DNA of 64,000 nucleotides from Arctopsyche grandis (Eukaryota; Arthropoda; Insecta; Trichoptera; Hydropsychidae). Under the pieces are notes generated by a model. That model ran no database searches. It saw only the letters and a list, made by a program, of their open reading frames with translations, and was not told where the DNA came from. Where the stretch lies: assembly GCF_051622035.1 (NCBI RefSeq), contig NC_135366.1, forward strand, positions 811,001 to 875,000. The letters run 5' to 3'. This document shows positions 42,930 to 55,266 of the stretch, one piece after another. Each line of letters begins with the position of its first letter. Within the stretch, counting starts at the first letter, position 1. The translations under genes were made by a program, and so were the position numbers.

Positions 42930-43527
42930 TTAACTCTTTGAATGCTGATCGGAGTTTTGCCAACAAGTCCATGGACCTGAAAAACGCCGATAGGCGTTGT
43001 ATTTTGAGCATGTACAAAATAAGCAAGAATACTACCCGCTAAGCCTTTCCAGATAGCATTGAAAAAAAATGCATTGAACATGGGTCGTGTAATCCATGTC
43101 ATTCATTTGTCAACTTTTATAAAGACTGGTTTACACCAGAATTTCCGAATTTAACCATAGCAGAATTTACCAATGGAAATCCCTAACTGCTGAGTATTTT
43201 AGATTGTGGCTTGGCATTTAGATTGTGAGCATTACATTTAAACAACAATGAAGAAGATGGAACTAGTTTTGGAAAAATTCATTCATTAATAGATTTATTT
43301 GGTTTATTTTATATTGTTGCAAAATATGTATATTACAGAGTATAAACACACCTTTACAAAACTCGAAATCCTCGGGGCTAGTTGACTAGGGTAGCGATCT
43401 TGGGTTTGTTTGGATTAGCTACAATTTTTATACCTTGGTTTTCTAAATAATTCTAGTTGGAAATGTTGGCGAAATTTTCAGCGTGGCGGGCTTTCAACAG
43501 CAAAGAAGTCAGCACTCAAAGGGTTAA
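42930..43527. mobile_element. Full-length piggyBac-type MITE, opposite orientation
   Basis: TTAA at 42930-42933 and 43524-43527, terminal repeats CTCTTTGAATGCTGATC and GTCAGCACTCAAAGGG. The interior is homologous in reverse to 24446-24979. Confidence 0.9.
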
Positions 43528-44474
43528 GTTGGTATGCTGGAATAAACATGGTATAAAACGCCGAACGAGTCTATTGACTACCTGTACCACGTGTCCCTTT
43601 ACGAATTGAATCCTACATGTACTTTTTTCCGTTTTTATATGCTTCATTCTGTTGGAAATCTGAACATAAAAATTCAACCTAACCTCAAGACAATAAGACA
43701 ATGTTCAAGCTTAAATATGTACATATATTGCTTAGCACTAAAACATGGTTTGGTGTGATCTTTAAATTCATCTAATGTGCATACTGGAGCGACACAATAA
43801 GACATGGAAAAAATCAAATGAACATCAAGACTAGTTAGGGCGAGAGTAGTCACACACACGAATTTATACATTACTTGCTCATATTGAACACCTAATTAGG
43901 CACATTTTGTAACAAATGCACGCTTTAGGGTTGGAATTAGCATGCAGCATGCAGTCTGCATCGTTGACTTTGAACTTTGCATCGGTTTTAAAGCCAATGA
44001 AAGCCAAGGTTTGCGTTGCTGTCGCGCACGTGACAGTTAAAAAACTACTGTCACGTATTTAACATATTTCTATCTGCGAATCAATGGTGTCGACCAATTG
44101 GGTCACACACATACACAACATGCAAACCCCATAATCTCGTCTATCAATCAATTTCAATGTTGGTGTTCAATTTCGTGTATTGACAAATGAGGAATGACAA
44201 AAAAGCACTAAAACGACGGCCATTTTGTTCGCTGAAAAATTGACATTTCAATTGAGACCTACAATCAAATTTGTATCTTTCATGTTCGAGTGTGGCAACT
44301 CTGAAGTTGATTTGTTTTAATTTATTTAAAGCTAGCACATGTAGGTGTTATGTGTACCTATGCCCGGCGTTGCCCGAGTAGCCCGCTTCCAAGGTTACAT
44401 AGATTATATTGCATATTATCGATAAAATGTACAATGAAATTCCATTATCTAACATACATATAATACATCGATAT
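43528..44474. other. Intergenic DNA without a recognised gene
   Basis: Contains a short GCATGCAGCATGCAGTCTGC repeat near 43942 and a CCCGGCGTTGCCCGAGTAG segment near 44373 that may be the end of a decayed element. No credible ORF. Confidence 0.5.
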
Positions 44475-45435
44475 ATATCTATATATTTATTTATTTAATA
44501 GTTTTGGACCATTGTGGCATTACAGGAAGAACCTAATGCGCCACAATGGCCTACATTTGAAAAAGATATAAAAACATGATATAAAAACAAGTAAACTGTA
44601 AATAAAGGAAAAAAGCAAAAGCAGAAAACATGGTAAAATAAAATATTAAAAAAAAGAGTAACAAAAGGAAAATAATACATCATTCAGAGAGAAAAAAAAA
44701 ACAAAAGTGTAAAAATTAAAAATAAAATCCATAAATCCCATTCTTTGTTTACACTGAACAAAATTAAAATAGTATATAAAAATATACAAAGGAGAAAGAA
44801 AAAGTAAAATAAAATAAAACAAAATATAAATAAAAATAAAATCACAGCGAGGCCCAAATGGAAGAGAGTAGATTAAGATTCCACTCATTCATCACATTCA
44901 AATTAAGAAAGTAATAATGAGCGCAGGTTACCAGATAAATATGTTAAAATAATATCCGATAATCTACGCTCCCCAAGGTGGAAAATATCACATTCAGGGA
45001 CAGCAGCAACGATTTCATTGAGAAGTCGAATAGATCTTGGAATAGGAGCCATTCGAAAAAGAACTGTGCGAGCAGTAGGTACAACCATCAAATGATGATG
45101 TCTACCACGCACATAATTATTAGGGACATAAAGTCCCAACTGTTCCAGCAACAACGGGCATGACGTATTACCACGCAATAGCTGGAGAACGAAACGAATT
45201 AACGAGAAGTTTCTCCGAAGTTCAAGGGAATTATACCCAAGCATGCCCAAAAGGAAAGGAGTAGGATAGAGATATGGGTAGTACCCATACTCTTTCTTAT
45301 AAAGAAAACGAAGAAATGCTTTTTGCACTTTTTCTATAATAAGAGAGTAGTTTGCTTCATGCGGATTCCACACAATTGCATTATACTCTAGCTTACTTCT
45401 AACAAGCGAGTTGAAAAGCAAGCGAGAAGACAATA
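44475..45435 (-). pseudogene. Jockey-like LINE, 5'-truncated copy: ORF2 C-terminus and 3' UTR
   Basis: An open frame of about 176 codons (45433 to 44903) matches the region C-terminal to the reverse transcriptase: LVRSKLEYNAIVWNPHEANY, then IEKVQKAFLRFLYKKEYGYY. The 3' UTR ends with GTGGCGCATTAGGTTCTTCC...TGCCACAATGG and a TAAATAAATA tail at 44475-44500. The 5' side stops at a TATATA tract (typical dead-on-arrival truncation). No RT catalytic motif is present. Confidence 0.85.
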
Positions 45436-45469
45436 TATATGTATATATATAAAGAAAAAGTAAAATAAA

Positions 45470-45655
45470 TCAACCAAATATGAATAAAAAATAAAATCAC
45501 AGCGAGGCCCAAATGGAAGAGAGTAGATTACGATTCCACTCATTCATCACATTCAAATTAAGAAAGTAATGATGAGCGCAGGTTACCAGATAAATATGTT
45601 AAAATAACATCCGATAATCTACGCTCCCCAAGGTGGAAAATATCACATTTTAATG
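45470..45655 (-). mobile_element. Second, shorter 3' fragment of the same LINE
   Basis: CACAGCGAGGCCCAAATGG to GGTGGAAAATATCACATT repeats 44843-44995 at about 97%, with a few substitutions. It is adjacent and in the same orientation, so it may be a local duplication rather than a new insertion. Confidence 0.85.
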
Positions 45656-46559
45656 CATTTTTTTATTATCTATTTGGTCAAATACACTAATTGTTGGTCA
45701 GTTTATATAGTTATTGACCAAGCTAAGAAGCTAAGAAGCAAATGGCGTGAGATTTTTTTTATCAAATTCCGTCAACTGGGGTTAATGTAGTACTTTAAGG
45801 GGCCAACAACTAAACCATGCCAAATGGCAGTATTATTTTACATATAAAAAAAGCTAATAAATAGAAAAAGTTTGACCATACAGGTGTTCAAATATATAAT
45901 GCCCTTCCTGAGAGCATTAGAAGTTCTAATAACATTGATGCTTTCTTGAAGGGTGTTAATGGATACCTTTGTGGAAGATGATTTATAATTTTTTGTTGTT
46001 ATTTTGTGTTATATGTAGTAGCAGTTTTCTATATAAATAAATAAATAAATAAAATACAAAAATTATTTTATCTTGGGAGACGCCGGATAGATTTACTGTT
46101 TTTTTTTAACATATCACATTAATGACATATCGGTATAATTTTTTAACCCGAGTGGAGCTGAAAATTTTCGCCAATATTATAGCTAGGATATCATTCGATC
46201 GTTTTCAAATTCATTTAAAATGAATGCCGTTGCAGCACGAGCCTTTCAGTTGCATTATAATCTAAGCGCCAGTGGCGTGCGTGACCGCATAAATGATGAT
46301 TTATAATTCACACGACACGGTGACCTCAAGCAAAAGTAAAATCAAACAACTTATCGCGACCATCGGTATCGATATCCTGTCATTGATATCCTATATCAAA
46401 AAATAAAATCTATTTTTGTATTTTTTTGATCATTTATTTTAAAAATTTAGGTTTGCTCATCAGGTGAATCATATTCAATCCTCCAGCTGATTGTAAATGA
46501 TGAAATTGCATATAAATAAATCGGAAGATGAGTATATTTTTATTTTATTTTATGTTTAG

Positions 46560-47040
46560 TATATTAGCATAAAAAATAGTGACATTACAAAGTACTCTAA
46601 CGTGTCACTGTGGCAAGTCACACAATCATAACACAAATAAAGGTATATAAAATCAACCAAGGGGGTTGCTTCGCAACCACTCAACCAGTTCAGCGCAGCT
46701 TGTATGAAACAGATATATCGCTCTAGATATTGGAGACGTTGCCAACATATTTGTGCGAGCTACAGGAGGAGAAAACAAAACACGCTTATTCAGGTCCCTG
46801 AACTTACCAGGTGTATAAAACTTAAATTCATTTAGAGCCTGAGAATTGTGTACTAACCCATTTAATAGCTTTAAAAAATGCTTTCCCAGAAACATAAGAC
46901 TCCAATGAGTTGAAGCCTAAAGCCCCGTATAAAAAAGCACTAGGATTTAGCCAAGGATAATAACCATACGATTTCATATAAAAATATCTGAGTAACCATT
47001 TTTGGATTGTTTCAATCTTCAATGAATGAGTCATATGAGT
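46560..47040 (-). pseudogene. Diverged relative of the same LINE, with frameshift
   Basis: Two minus-strand frames (47034-46828 and 46895-46653) together follow the same protein region: IETIQKWLLRYFYMKSYGYY, NSLE, then a frame change, and ARTNMLATSPISRAIYLF. A frameshift near 46895 and low identity show an older insertion. Confidence 0.75.
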
Positions 47041-47082
47041 AGGACTCCATATAATTCAAGAATGCTATATGAGTGATGCAGA

Positions 47083-47372
47083 ATGCAGATTACCTAAACA
47101 CAATCTGCTTTAGATCATCGACTTTAGAGAGTCTTTAATTAATATTATGTATTAGATGTATTAAGAGCATTTATAAGAATTGTAAATAGGTTTTTGAGCT
47201 ATTTTTCCTATGATGCTGTACATTAACATTAGAATAATATAATACTATGATTACTAACAAAATTAAATTAAAATTGTAAAATAGAAGATGATCAGTAGAT
47301 CAGTAGCTATTAAAATAGATATAAGATGTGTTGTGAACATAATTTAGTAATGATAAAAAGCATTTAAAAATT
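47083..47372 (+). mobile_element. LINE 3'-end copy (second Jockey-like family)
   Basis: Begins at the last codons LPKHNLL and stop, then the full 3' UTR (ATCATCGACTTTAGA, TATTAGATGTATTA, GATCAGTAGATCAGTAGC) to AAAAGCATTTAAAAATTAAA. Collinear with 58164-58450. Confidence 0.88.
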
Positions 47373-47434
47373 AAAAAAATATGAGTGATGAATGTCAAAT
47401 TTTTATTTTTCTCAACTCTTTGTATTTTTTCGAA

Positions 47435-47730
47435 CATTGTGGCGCATTAGGGACTCCTGTAATGCCACAATGGTCCAAACTTAAACTTAAAAAAATAAAT
47501 GTACAGTATCTCATGACTAGAGGTAGGATAGTCACAGTGCTATCTATTGTTCGGCAAACCTTTAACAATGCATTTACAACCTTTGAACAATACACGGCCC
47601 CCTCAGGCTCCGGTGACTACTCATGACTAGTGGCCGGACCCACAGCGCGCTGTTTATTGTTCAATTGTTGTAAATGCTTTGTTAAAGGTTCGCCGTACCT
47701 CCTTTTTTTGTACTCTAGCTTTGTAAATAG
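47435..47730. repeat. LINE tail plus an inverted repeat of about 65 bp
   Basis: 47435-47475 is the GTGGCGCATTAGG...ATGCCACAATGG 3' end of the first LINE family in plus orientation. Next, CTATCTATTGTTCGGCAAAC..TTTACAACCTTTGAACAA (47538-47590) pairs with the reverse of TTGTTCAATTGTTGTAAA...GGTTCGCC (47658-47695). This gives a hairpin between two ACTCATGACTAG copies. Confidence 0.6.
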
Positions 47731-48184
47731 AGCCAAACCGCCCCGATTCCTGGAAAAAGCACGTTCTGCATCCGTAGTCTACTCATGACAACGTTACTAT
47801 CTTACAATTCGTACTTGTAAAAGAGGAGTTTTGCCCTCCTCCACTTTGAAAAAGTTATTATATTATATATGTTATTGTATAATATATTTTAAAACTGCCC
47901 AGTGAAATGCTAAAATACGCTTTTGCGAGAAAAAAATACCTAAAAAGAGACAAACGTATCAAATTCAGTTGATTTTAGGTTTATTCTAGGATTTGATATT
48001 TAAATTTAATTCTAAAATGAATTGGTCTTGCAGTGTTAAATAGTTACAGTAGTTTGTATCGATCTTTTTATGCAAAAAAACGTATTCTTGTTAAGTTTAT
48101 TTGATTGAAATGTAACAAATCCGCCATTTTATGACTCACAGGCGCACCAACTGACCCCGGAAAAAAGCAAATGGCGTCTAAGCT

Positions 48185-48550
48185 TTGATCAACATTGAAG
48201 TATAATGTATAGAATAGTCATTCCTAACAAAAGTATCGCTTAAAAGCGAGCCATCGATGAGAGAGACGGAAAGTCAGAAGTGAGACAAAAGAGTGAGGAA
48301 AAAAAATTCGTGGAAGTGATCGTCCCTTGACGTTCAGGGACGCACGGGCACATACAGATGTTCGGACTTTGTCGAACTAATACTACCACACAATTTCACT
48401 AGTAGAGCCTATTTCAAATAGATCCTACTGCTACAGAGATTAACAATCAACTGAGCAAAACAGCCGAAATCTCCGTTTGAACGGAGTTTTTGTAGCAACA
48501 TTTTTGTAAGCTAAGAGCGCTTCTACCCATTCTACTTCAATGTTGATCAA
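48185..48550. mobile_element. MITE with TTGATCAACATTGAAGTA terminal inverted repeats
   Basis: Left TTGATCAACATTGAAGTATAATG and right CATTCTACTTCAATGTTGAT(CAA) are near-perfect inverted repeats of about 24 bp. The interior has an AATCTCCGTTTGAACGGAG stem. No coding capacity. Superfamily not assigned. Confidence 0.7.
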
Positions 48551-49894
48551 CCAAGGTGACACAGTCAAAATACAAACAGACACTCGCGTTTAATACCAAA
48601 TTGCGGTCGGTTTTTAATGTGTTGACAATTTAAAAGTTATCGATTATCGCTTGGTCAATGCGAGGTTGGCATATTTGACGGAGATACACACAACATATGT
48701 ATGTATAATATGAAATTATACCGGAAACTGTTTTTCATACGCCATTTTATATGCATGTATGTATAGTAGATAATTTATTCCCGTTTAAACACACTTTTAC
48801 GAGAATGGTATCCATAAACTTTTAATGTGTCGTAAAAATGACAATCGTTTAAATACATACATATATGCTGATACACATACATATTTATATGTCAGTTTAT
48901 ATGCATACAATATAAACAGTTTACATGGATATATAATAAATAAACAAAAAAATGTAATTTTGCCAATTCATATTCACACACATTTTATTTGACTTAATTT
49001 GTTGAGACAATTTCATACAAAATCGGCCTACTCTACACATATTGATAAGTGACATAATTTTATAGTTATGTGATATGTATATATGTATGTACATACATAC
49101 ATATATACATATCACATACAATACAAATAAATAAGAGTGAAATTTAAATAGTATCGATGAAAAGCTATACTTGAGTGATGCAGACTGCCAGCCGTTTAAC
49201 TTCATCAAAGTCCAAAGGGAAAATGGCCAACGAACAGACACGAAAAGTGGAAAAATAAGGTCATATAGTGTGAAACACCATTATCTTGATTGGGTACATC
49301 CGGTCGAATTTCATTAAAATTGATTTGATTGCACTAACGTTCGCCCAGAAAGCAAATAAAGTGGGCTTCGATCGGCAATCAGCGATCGAGTTAAACCAAT
49401 TTATGGTTTCAATTCGAAAAGGTCGTCCGAGTTTCGAAAATTCACCAAAAATCAAACTTGGTCATTAACGTGAAAGTTTATAATGAAAATCCCTGAACAA
49501 GTAGGTGATATATACGTAGATACATATACAGATACTGTCGTAAATGTGTTTTTGAAAATTAAATTGTAATAATTTTTCGGCCAACATATGTATATGTATG
49601 TGTGTATGAGTTTTTTGTTTACAACAAAAAGCAATCAATCCAGTGATCCTATTTGTAATGGTTGATGCCTTTCAAAGACTCAATATTAAGAAAAGGATCG
49701 TATATTATAAATACAATACTTTTTTAACAGTGAGCTTAATGATTTTTTAAATATACATATGTACTTAGGTTTAACTAGCCGAATAGTTGAAAGTTAAAAA
49801 ATATTTGATTCAAAAATTTTACATGAAAAATTTACATACATAAATATCACCAAATTTTATAATGGATTTGAAATATATGTTGATGATTTGAATA
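48551..49894. other. AT-rich DNA without a recognised feature
   Basis: TACATA/ATGTATGTA microsatellite stretches (for example 49075-49110) and short frames on both strands at 49260-49470 that show no domain. Confidence 0.5.
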
Positions 49895-49902
49895 CTATAG
49901 AT

Positions 49903-50086
49903 CAGAGCATCGTAACCTGTGCCCCGCGGTAATATGTGTTCTCCGAACAGCACTTCGGCCTAATGCGTGCGAGTGAGATCGCGTGTGAGGGAGAAAACCG
50001 ATTTTAGTTAGTGTTTTGTCCCTATGCATATACGGAATAACTAGCGACTGCCGATGAAGTACATAACCAGAGGTTACGATACTCTG
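49903..50086. mobile_element. hAT-type MITE with perfect 8-bp target duplication
   Basis: The target duplication CTATAGAT occurs at 49895-49902 and 50087-50094. Terminal inverted repeats CAGAGCATCGTAACCT and, at the right, GGTTACGATACTCTG. 184 bp, GC-richer than the flanks, no ORF. Different family from 14113 and 15653. Confidence 0.92.
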
Positions 50087-50407
50087 CTATAGATTTACAT
50101 ATAAACATTCAAATTTTTACATTAATTAGTAATATTTGCTTTTACTATTTATTTTGTATTTTCCAAAGCAATATTTTATATATTGCTTCGGACCAGTGGC
50201 ATGCCGTAAAATTCTACATGTTTTTTCCGCATAGCCTAACTTACGTGTGCGCGTCAAAAATAGGGAGATTTTCATCGCACGCCGCTGCTTTGTACCATTG
50301 AGACATAACAAGAAGAATCTAATTGCTCAGTACGTTTATAGCTACGATAAATCTACAGTAGATTTGTGCTGAAACATCTCTCCACCAAGCCTAAGATAAA
50401 CAATATA

Positions 50408-51330
50408 TCCAATATATATAATTTCGAAAGAGCCTTTGTAAGTATGTAAGAAAATATATTGTTACGGGGACAAGTAGGAGATGGTGTAGAATATTATAGT
50501 CACAGATTTTGTCAAATGAGTATATTCTTTAATTAGCAGTAAATATAAACAAGACTAATATACAAGTTTGTATTACAAGTTACTAGTCTCGATGTCCTAC
50601 CACAAGTTACTAGTAAGGCAGTTTAATCACAAGTGAGGTTCAATAGATCTAACATGAGCATTTATACACAAAAGAATGATAAGCTTTAACCAATCACAGA
50701 ATTTTGGTAAATAACAAAGTGATTAAGATACAGAGCAACATCCGTGTGTAAGACAGTTTTAATATTTGATTTATGTATCCTTTGAGAGTATCGAGACATT
50801 TTTGAGTAGAAACACAATTTATCATAGAGATAAATAGAGATAATAATATTTTAGGGTTTACACGTATCGTGGGACAAAATGCAGCTATAGCAATAAAGAT
50901 TATTAAAAGTAATACTTTGTATTTCAACAGGTCATTAACTGTGTCGTCTTATATAGCAATCGTGTTAGAAACTCGCATAAATTATAATAGATAAAAGTTA
51001 AGTAGATAGGATTGAACAGAATAGTTGATTGTACAGGATGGAAGCAATAGAGATATTGAAAGTCTCATAATTAATGAGGGATAGCTTTAAGAGATTACAT
51101 CATAAGTAGTTAAAAATGAAACAGATGTTCAAACTTAAGGTTAAAGGGTATTATACATAAGTATATACATAGGTTGTAAGATCCTACCACATAACAATGT
51201 ATTGTTGGTTCGTAAATCTGTGACGTCATCGAACGAATGAAATAAATTTAATAAAATGTTTACTATTAGATTGGCCATGTTTAAGCTGTTTATATTACAA
51301 ATACCGAGAGAAGCCGGGTAAAAACACTAG
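50408..51330 (+). mobile_element. Non-autonomous Helitron, 923 bp
   Basis: Starts TCCAATATATATAATTTCGA after A (50407) and ends AATACCGAGAGAAGCCGGGT...CACTAG before T (51331). The ends match the tandem pair at 35784-37873. The interior has no helicase or Rep ORF. Its long middle (50460-51180) is not shared with the other copies here and could be captured host DNA. Confidence 0.75.
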
Positions 51331-52050
51331 TTTACTATACAATTGGCAGCAATAGTTCTTGCAAATTGCGGCCAATTCTATGTATGTACTACGAATCTAA
51401 GCCCTAGCAGAGCTGGATGCAATTGTTATCAACTACATAAATACATATCTAATATTGAAAAATTTCAGTTTCATTCAATTAAATTCATCATACAATAAAA
51501 AGGGACAACGTTAGTGTGACATTTCGACAGAATTAACAGTATGTAGTTAGTTACATCGGAAAATTCATAGAAAGCAATTAAAAGTTCAACAACTTCCCTG
51601 AAAAAGCACTTTCATGGCCAAACATATTCAAGTGGATGTGGAACAGTAATGGCCGAACGATTAATCAAAGTCTCACGATACCTCTTTTGAAGAACTCCTT
51701 TGTGTTTTCAGAACCGACTTTTTTTTTACATATTAATAGCAATAACAAAAATAAGAACCGCCATTCTCGGTAATGATTCGCAACTTGTATGTACGTCATA
51801 CCTTCGTGGAAAGAATTGCGACTGGTAAAGTGTTTCGATTTCGTTGACCTCAGAGGTCAATGCGGGTGAACTCTATGTATGATTCAACATAAAATCCATT
51901 TGGGGGTAGAAAGGGAAAAAAAATACACCTCGACCGTGACAATGAAATTATAATACCGTACGCAAAATACAAAATAAAACTTGATTGGTAAAAATTGTGG
52001 TAGAAAACGTTCGATAAGTAATGCAACCCGTGACAGTAATCCATATATCA
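51331..52050. other. AT-rich DNA without a recognised feature
   Basis: No ORF or repeat family recognised. Confidence 0.5.
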
Positions 52051-52051
52051 G

Positions 52052-52213
52052 CGAATTCGAGATGCTATAAACTCGTATTTTTTCGAGAGATACGAAATGT
52101 TGACAAATTATTGGAACCGTTTCAATGAAATGAGATAAATTGGCAATTTGGCCAGCAGCACCGGCCCAGAGAATGAACCTATGACCACTCAGCTGAAAGC
52201 ATTACACTCTGAC
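52052..52213 (-). mobile_element. SINE head and partial body, minus strand
   Basis: Read on the minus strand: CAACATAGCTCAGTAGTCAG (A box TAGCTCAGT) and ATAGGTTCATTCTCTGGG (B-box position), then body TTTCATTGAAACGGTTCC. It is head to head with the composite element that follows. Confidence 0.7.
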
Positions 52214-52249
52214 TACTGAGCTATGTTGCTGTTGTAATACAATAAATAA

Positions 52250-53035
52250 ACTAGCATAATAGACTAGTGGTTAGCATATAATGCTTTGAAAAGATTGGTC
52301 ACCGGTTCAAATCCCACTTATTTCTGCTGACCAGACCTTGGATTTGTGACTCCAGGACGATCGTTTCCTATCAGAGTTTGCCAATTTATCTGATTTTCAT
52401 TTAAATTGTTCCAAAAAATTGGCAACCTTACCCATGATCTCGCAAAATCTCGAGTTTTCAGCAACCTCGAATTTCGCTGCGTTGTATGAAATGCTGCAAA
52501 TTTACAAATTTGACCATAGATGTCTCTGTGGATATTAATTGATATGTACATATTTATGTACTTTGTATAATACTGTTACGTATACTAAAAAGAGCCGCCG
52601 AGTAATTGCGATCGGATTAGGCCGGGTAGCGTCCTGAGAGACCGTGTGACCGGTGTAAGTGGTTTTAAGGATTAGCGACAAGCTAAGTGCATGAAAGCTA
52701 AACAATGATTGCACTTCCCAGAATTGACCTGTTCCGTGGGAAGACATATCCGTACGTGATCATAACAATAGGTAAACAAATTAGACGTCGAAGATGTCCT
52801 GAGAGATATATCCCTTATAAGGCGATACTTGGGCGATATCATGTCATTCTGGACTGAGCACTGCCAGTGCGTGTATCTCCTTAATCATCAATAAATGCTG
52901 TGAAACGACTTTGGCCTTTTACTTGGATCCTCCACCCACCCCTACGCAACAATACTAATAATATTTGTATCAAATGTACAATATTTCTGGTCAGGAAGGT
53001 GCATTAGGGTTACCTGTTAGACATTCCTGGTATTA
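52250..53035 (+). mobile_element. Composite retroposon: tRNA-derived SINE with an internal solo LTR (copy 2)
   Basis: Head GACTAGTGGTTAGCATATAA, B box CCGGTTCAAATCCCACTTA, body CAGGACGATCGTTTCCTATC, ACCATAGATGTCTCTGTGG. LTR 52574-52951 begins TGTTACGTATAC and ends CCTACGCAACA, flanked by ATAC. Then GGTCAGGAAGGTGCATTAGG..CTGTTAGACATTCCTGG. The same junctions as in the copy at 38535-39280. Confidence 0.85.
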
Positions 53036-53985
53036 ATTAAAAAATATAATATATTTATATTTAAAACTTTACATAAATATAATATTTATTATATTTTATT
53101 TACAAGCAAACATATATTTGTGGGATAAAGATAGATACATTTATAATCTTTTAATTCGAATTTCAAAAACATTGGCTAATGTTTGCTTCATATATATGTA
53201 TATATAATATGTATGCATGTACATATAGGATGAGATTAGATTTAAAGAATAAATGCACATTTAAAAAATCATTATCGACATATCGGTATCATGCTTCAGT
53301 CCTAACCTCAATATATACTATTTACATGCGCATTTTAGCTTAAACGGAGCTGAGAACTTTCGTTAATAAAATTTTAATACATTTTCGAATCTAGTTAGAG
53401 GTTTTAGCAGATAGGTGATACATGGCCCGTTTTAATCGAAAAAACGATTGAAATTTAAAATTTAAAAGGCTAATCGTGCCCATTGACTGACATGCAGGCG
53501 AACTTGGCCTTTTTGTGCCGTGCATATAATCCTTTAATAATAATTTATTCAAACGACGAGGCTTTCACGTCTCACTGTTGACACACACATTATTATAATG
53601 CAAAGCACGTCGTTAAAAATTCAAAACATGGTAAAAGTTGCATCGACAAAACGTTTCAACACATATTGCACTTTGCATATATCTAATTATACACATTGAA
53701 ACAAAGTTAAAGTCTAAACTTTCATATTGAACGGTTGTGTAACGCTGCATGACGTTTCAAAGATGCGTGTTAACGCGTGTGATTGTTTGCCGTGACAGTT
53801 ATTAGTGTTTAATTACAAGCTTTGTACATATGTATGAATATTATTATACACATAATTTGTTGAAAAATACGTGGCTTTAATAACACGTGTTGACTGATTT
53901 ATCTTAGACATAACATGTTACAAAATAATACGAATTGGATTTTGGTGAACGGATGATGTTTAAGATGCTTTGGAAAGTTTTTCAT
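53036..53985. other. AT-rich DNA without a recognised feature
   Basis: TATATGTATATA stretches and no credible ORF. Confidence 0.5.
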
Positions 53986-55266
53986 TAGGGATTGCACTGT
54001 TCGACACGAAAAATGGTTCAGAGACGAGATATGACTTTTCTTATAGATCTATGCCCAGTAAACACGAATCTGGTAATAAAAAATGTTGACTGGCTCGAGA
54101 TTCGGAGATGTGTTTTTTAAATCACGCAATTTTTCTATATCTTCGTGTTGTTAGGTCGATGTCTCAAAATCTGTCAATTTCCTGTTCAAAATGAATTTTG
54201 GAATCTATAGTTGAGTATGTTATCTTTCATTTGTAGTACTTTTGAGCTTTCAAATCTCTTTAAGTAGTAGTCCAGTTCAAATCAAAAGTCAAAAGTACGT
54301 ATTTTCTCTTGGGATTTTTCCTCACTGTTAATACTATTTTATGTTGAGTATTTTCTATTGAAACATGTTTGTTGAGATAGTGTTCTGGCCGAACTATTTT
54401 TTTTTTTTTTTTTTTTTTTTTGTTTTCGTTTAAAAGAGTTAATTGGAAGTGTGCTTAATTTTAAATCGGTAAAATTGCGAGCTAAAAGCTCGCACTTACT
54501 CGTATTTACATGAATCTGAATTGAATTAATAGGGATAATATATTAAATTGTCTTTATATGAGAATTAAATAAAATTCCACTTAGAAAAATCATATTTCGA
54601 CTATTTTTGTGAATTCTTTATTTTATCGAGGTAAGCAAGTTATCGATATAATTTTTGTTATTAATCTATATATTTTTTTTATTACCAGATTCGTGTTCAC
54701 TGGGCATAGATCTATAAGAAAAGTCATATCTTGTCTCTGAACCAAAAAAAAAGTCGTCATTTGTGGAACAGTGTTATTATTCCTACTACCGGTATACCGG
54801 CATATACCGGTAAATGGGAAAAATCGTGGATAAGATAACTGTATAAAGTTAAGTTTCCTAAAAACGATAACCTATATTGAATCATAAAAGAATTTAAATA
54901 AATCTCAAGTGAATAATGTCACATAATAAATGCATTAGTAAATCGTATAAAAATAATTAAATTTTATTTTTTATTTTTAACCAAACATATTTATTTAATT
55001 TAAGTTCGGACTATTTGAAGCAACCGTCTGATCGTATTTATTATGATTTGTTTAGTCTGAGTGGTCAGTGAAATTATCATTTTGAATTCAAATTAAAAAT
55101 AAACAAATCACAGATAACCTAATTCACAATACGCCATTTGCATCGATTTTTATTGCAATAATATGCCTGTATATGTACTTAATTCGCGATAAAATAGTTG
55201 ACGGTAAAATTTAGCGGTATTTACCGATGGCGATATTTTGTCAGTTTACCGGTATTGCAATCCCTA
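53986..55266. mobile_element. Possible nested DNA transposons: foldback element inside a TAGGGATTGC element
   Basis: Outer ends TAGGGATTGC (53986) and TTGCAATCCCTA (to 55266) are inverted; CCGGTATACCGG and TTTACCGGTATT motifs lie inside both ends. Inserted next to the left end is an element 53995-54773 with terminal repeats CACTGTTCGACA/CACTGTTCCACA, longer arms (TATGACTTTTCTTATAGATC; CACGAATCTGGTAATAAAA) and an interior homologous to 40371-41229. No clear target duplications, so the nesting is an inference. Confidence 0.5.

Noticed and set aside
44353-44395. CCCGGCGTTGCCCGAGTAG segment as a Helitron 3' end
   Set aside because: It resembles transposon ends seen in insects, but no CTRR end with a proper hairpin and no matching 5' end could be placed here.
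49261-49468. Overlapping 60-64-codon ORFs on both strands
   Set aside because: Short, AT-rich, no domain, and no splice context.
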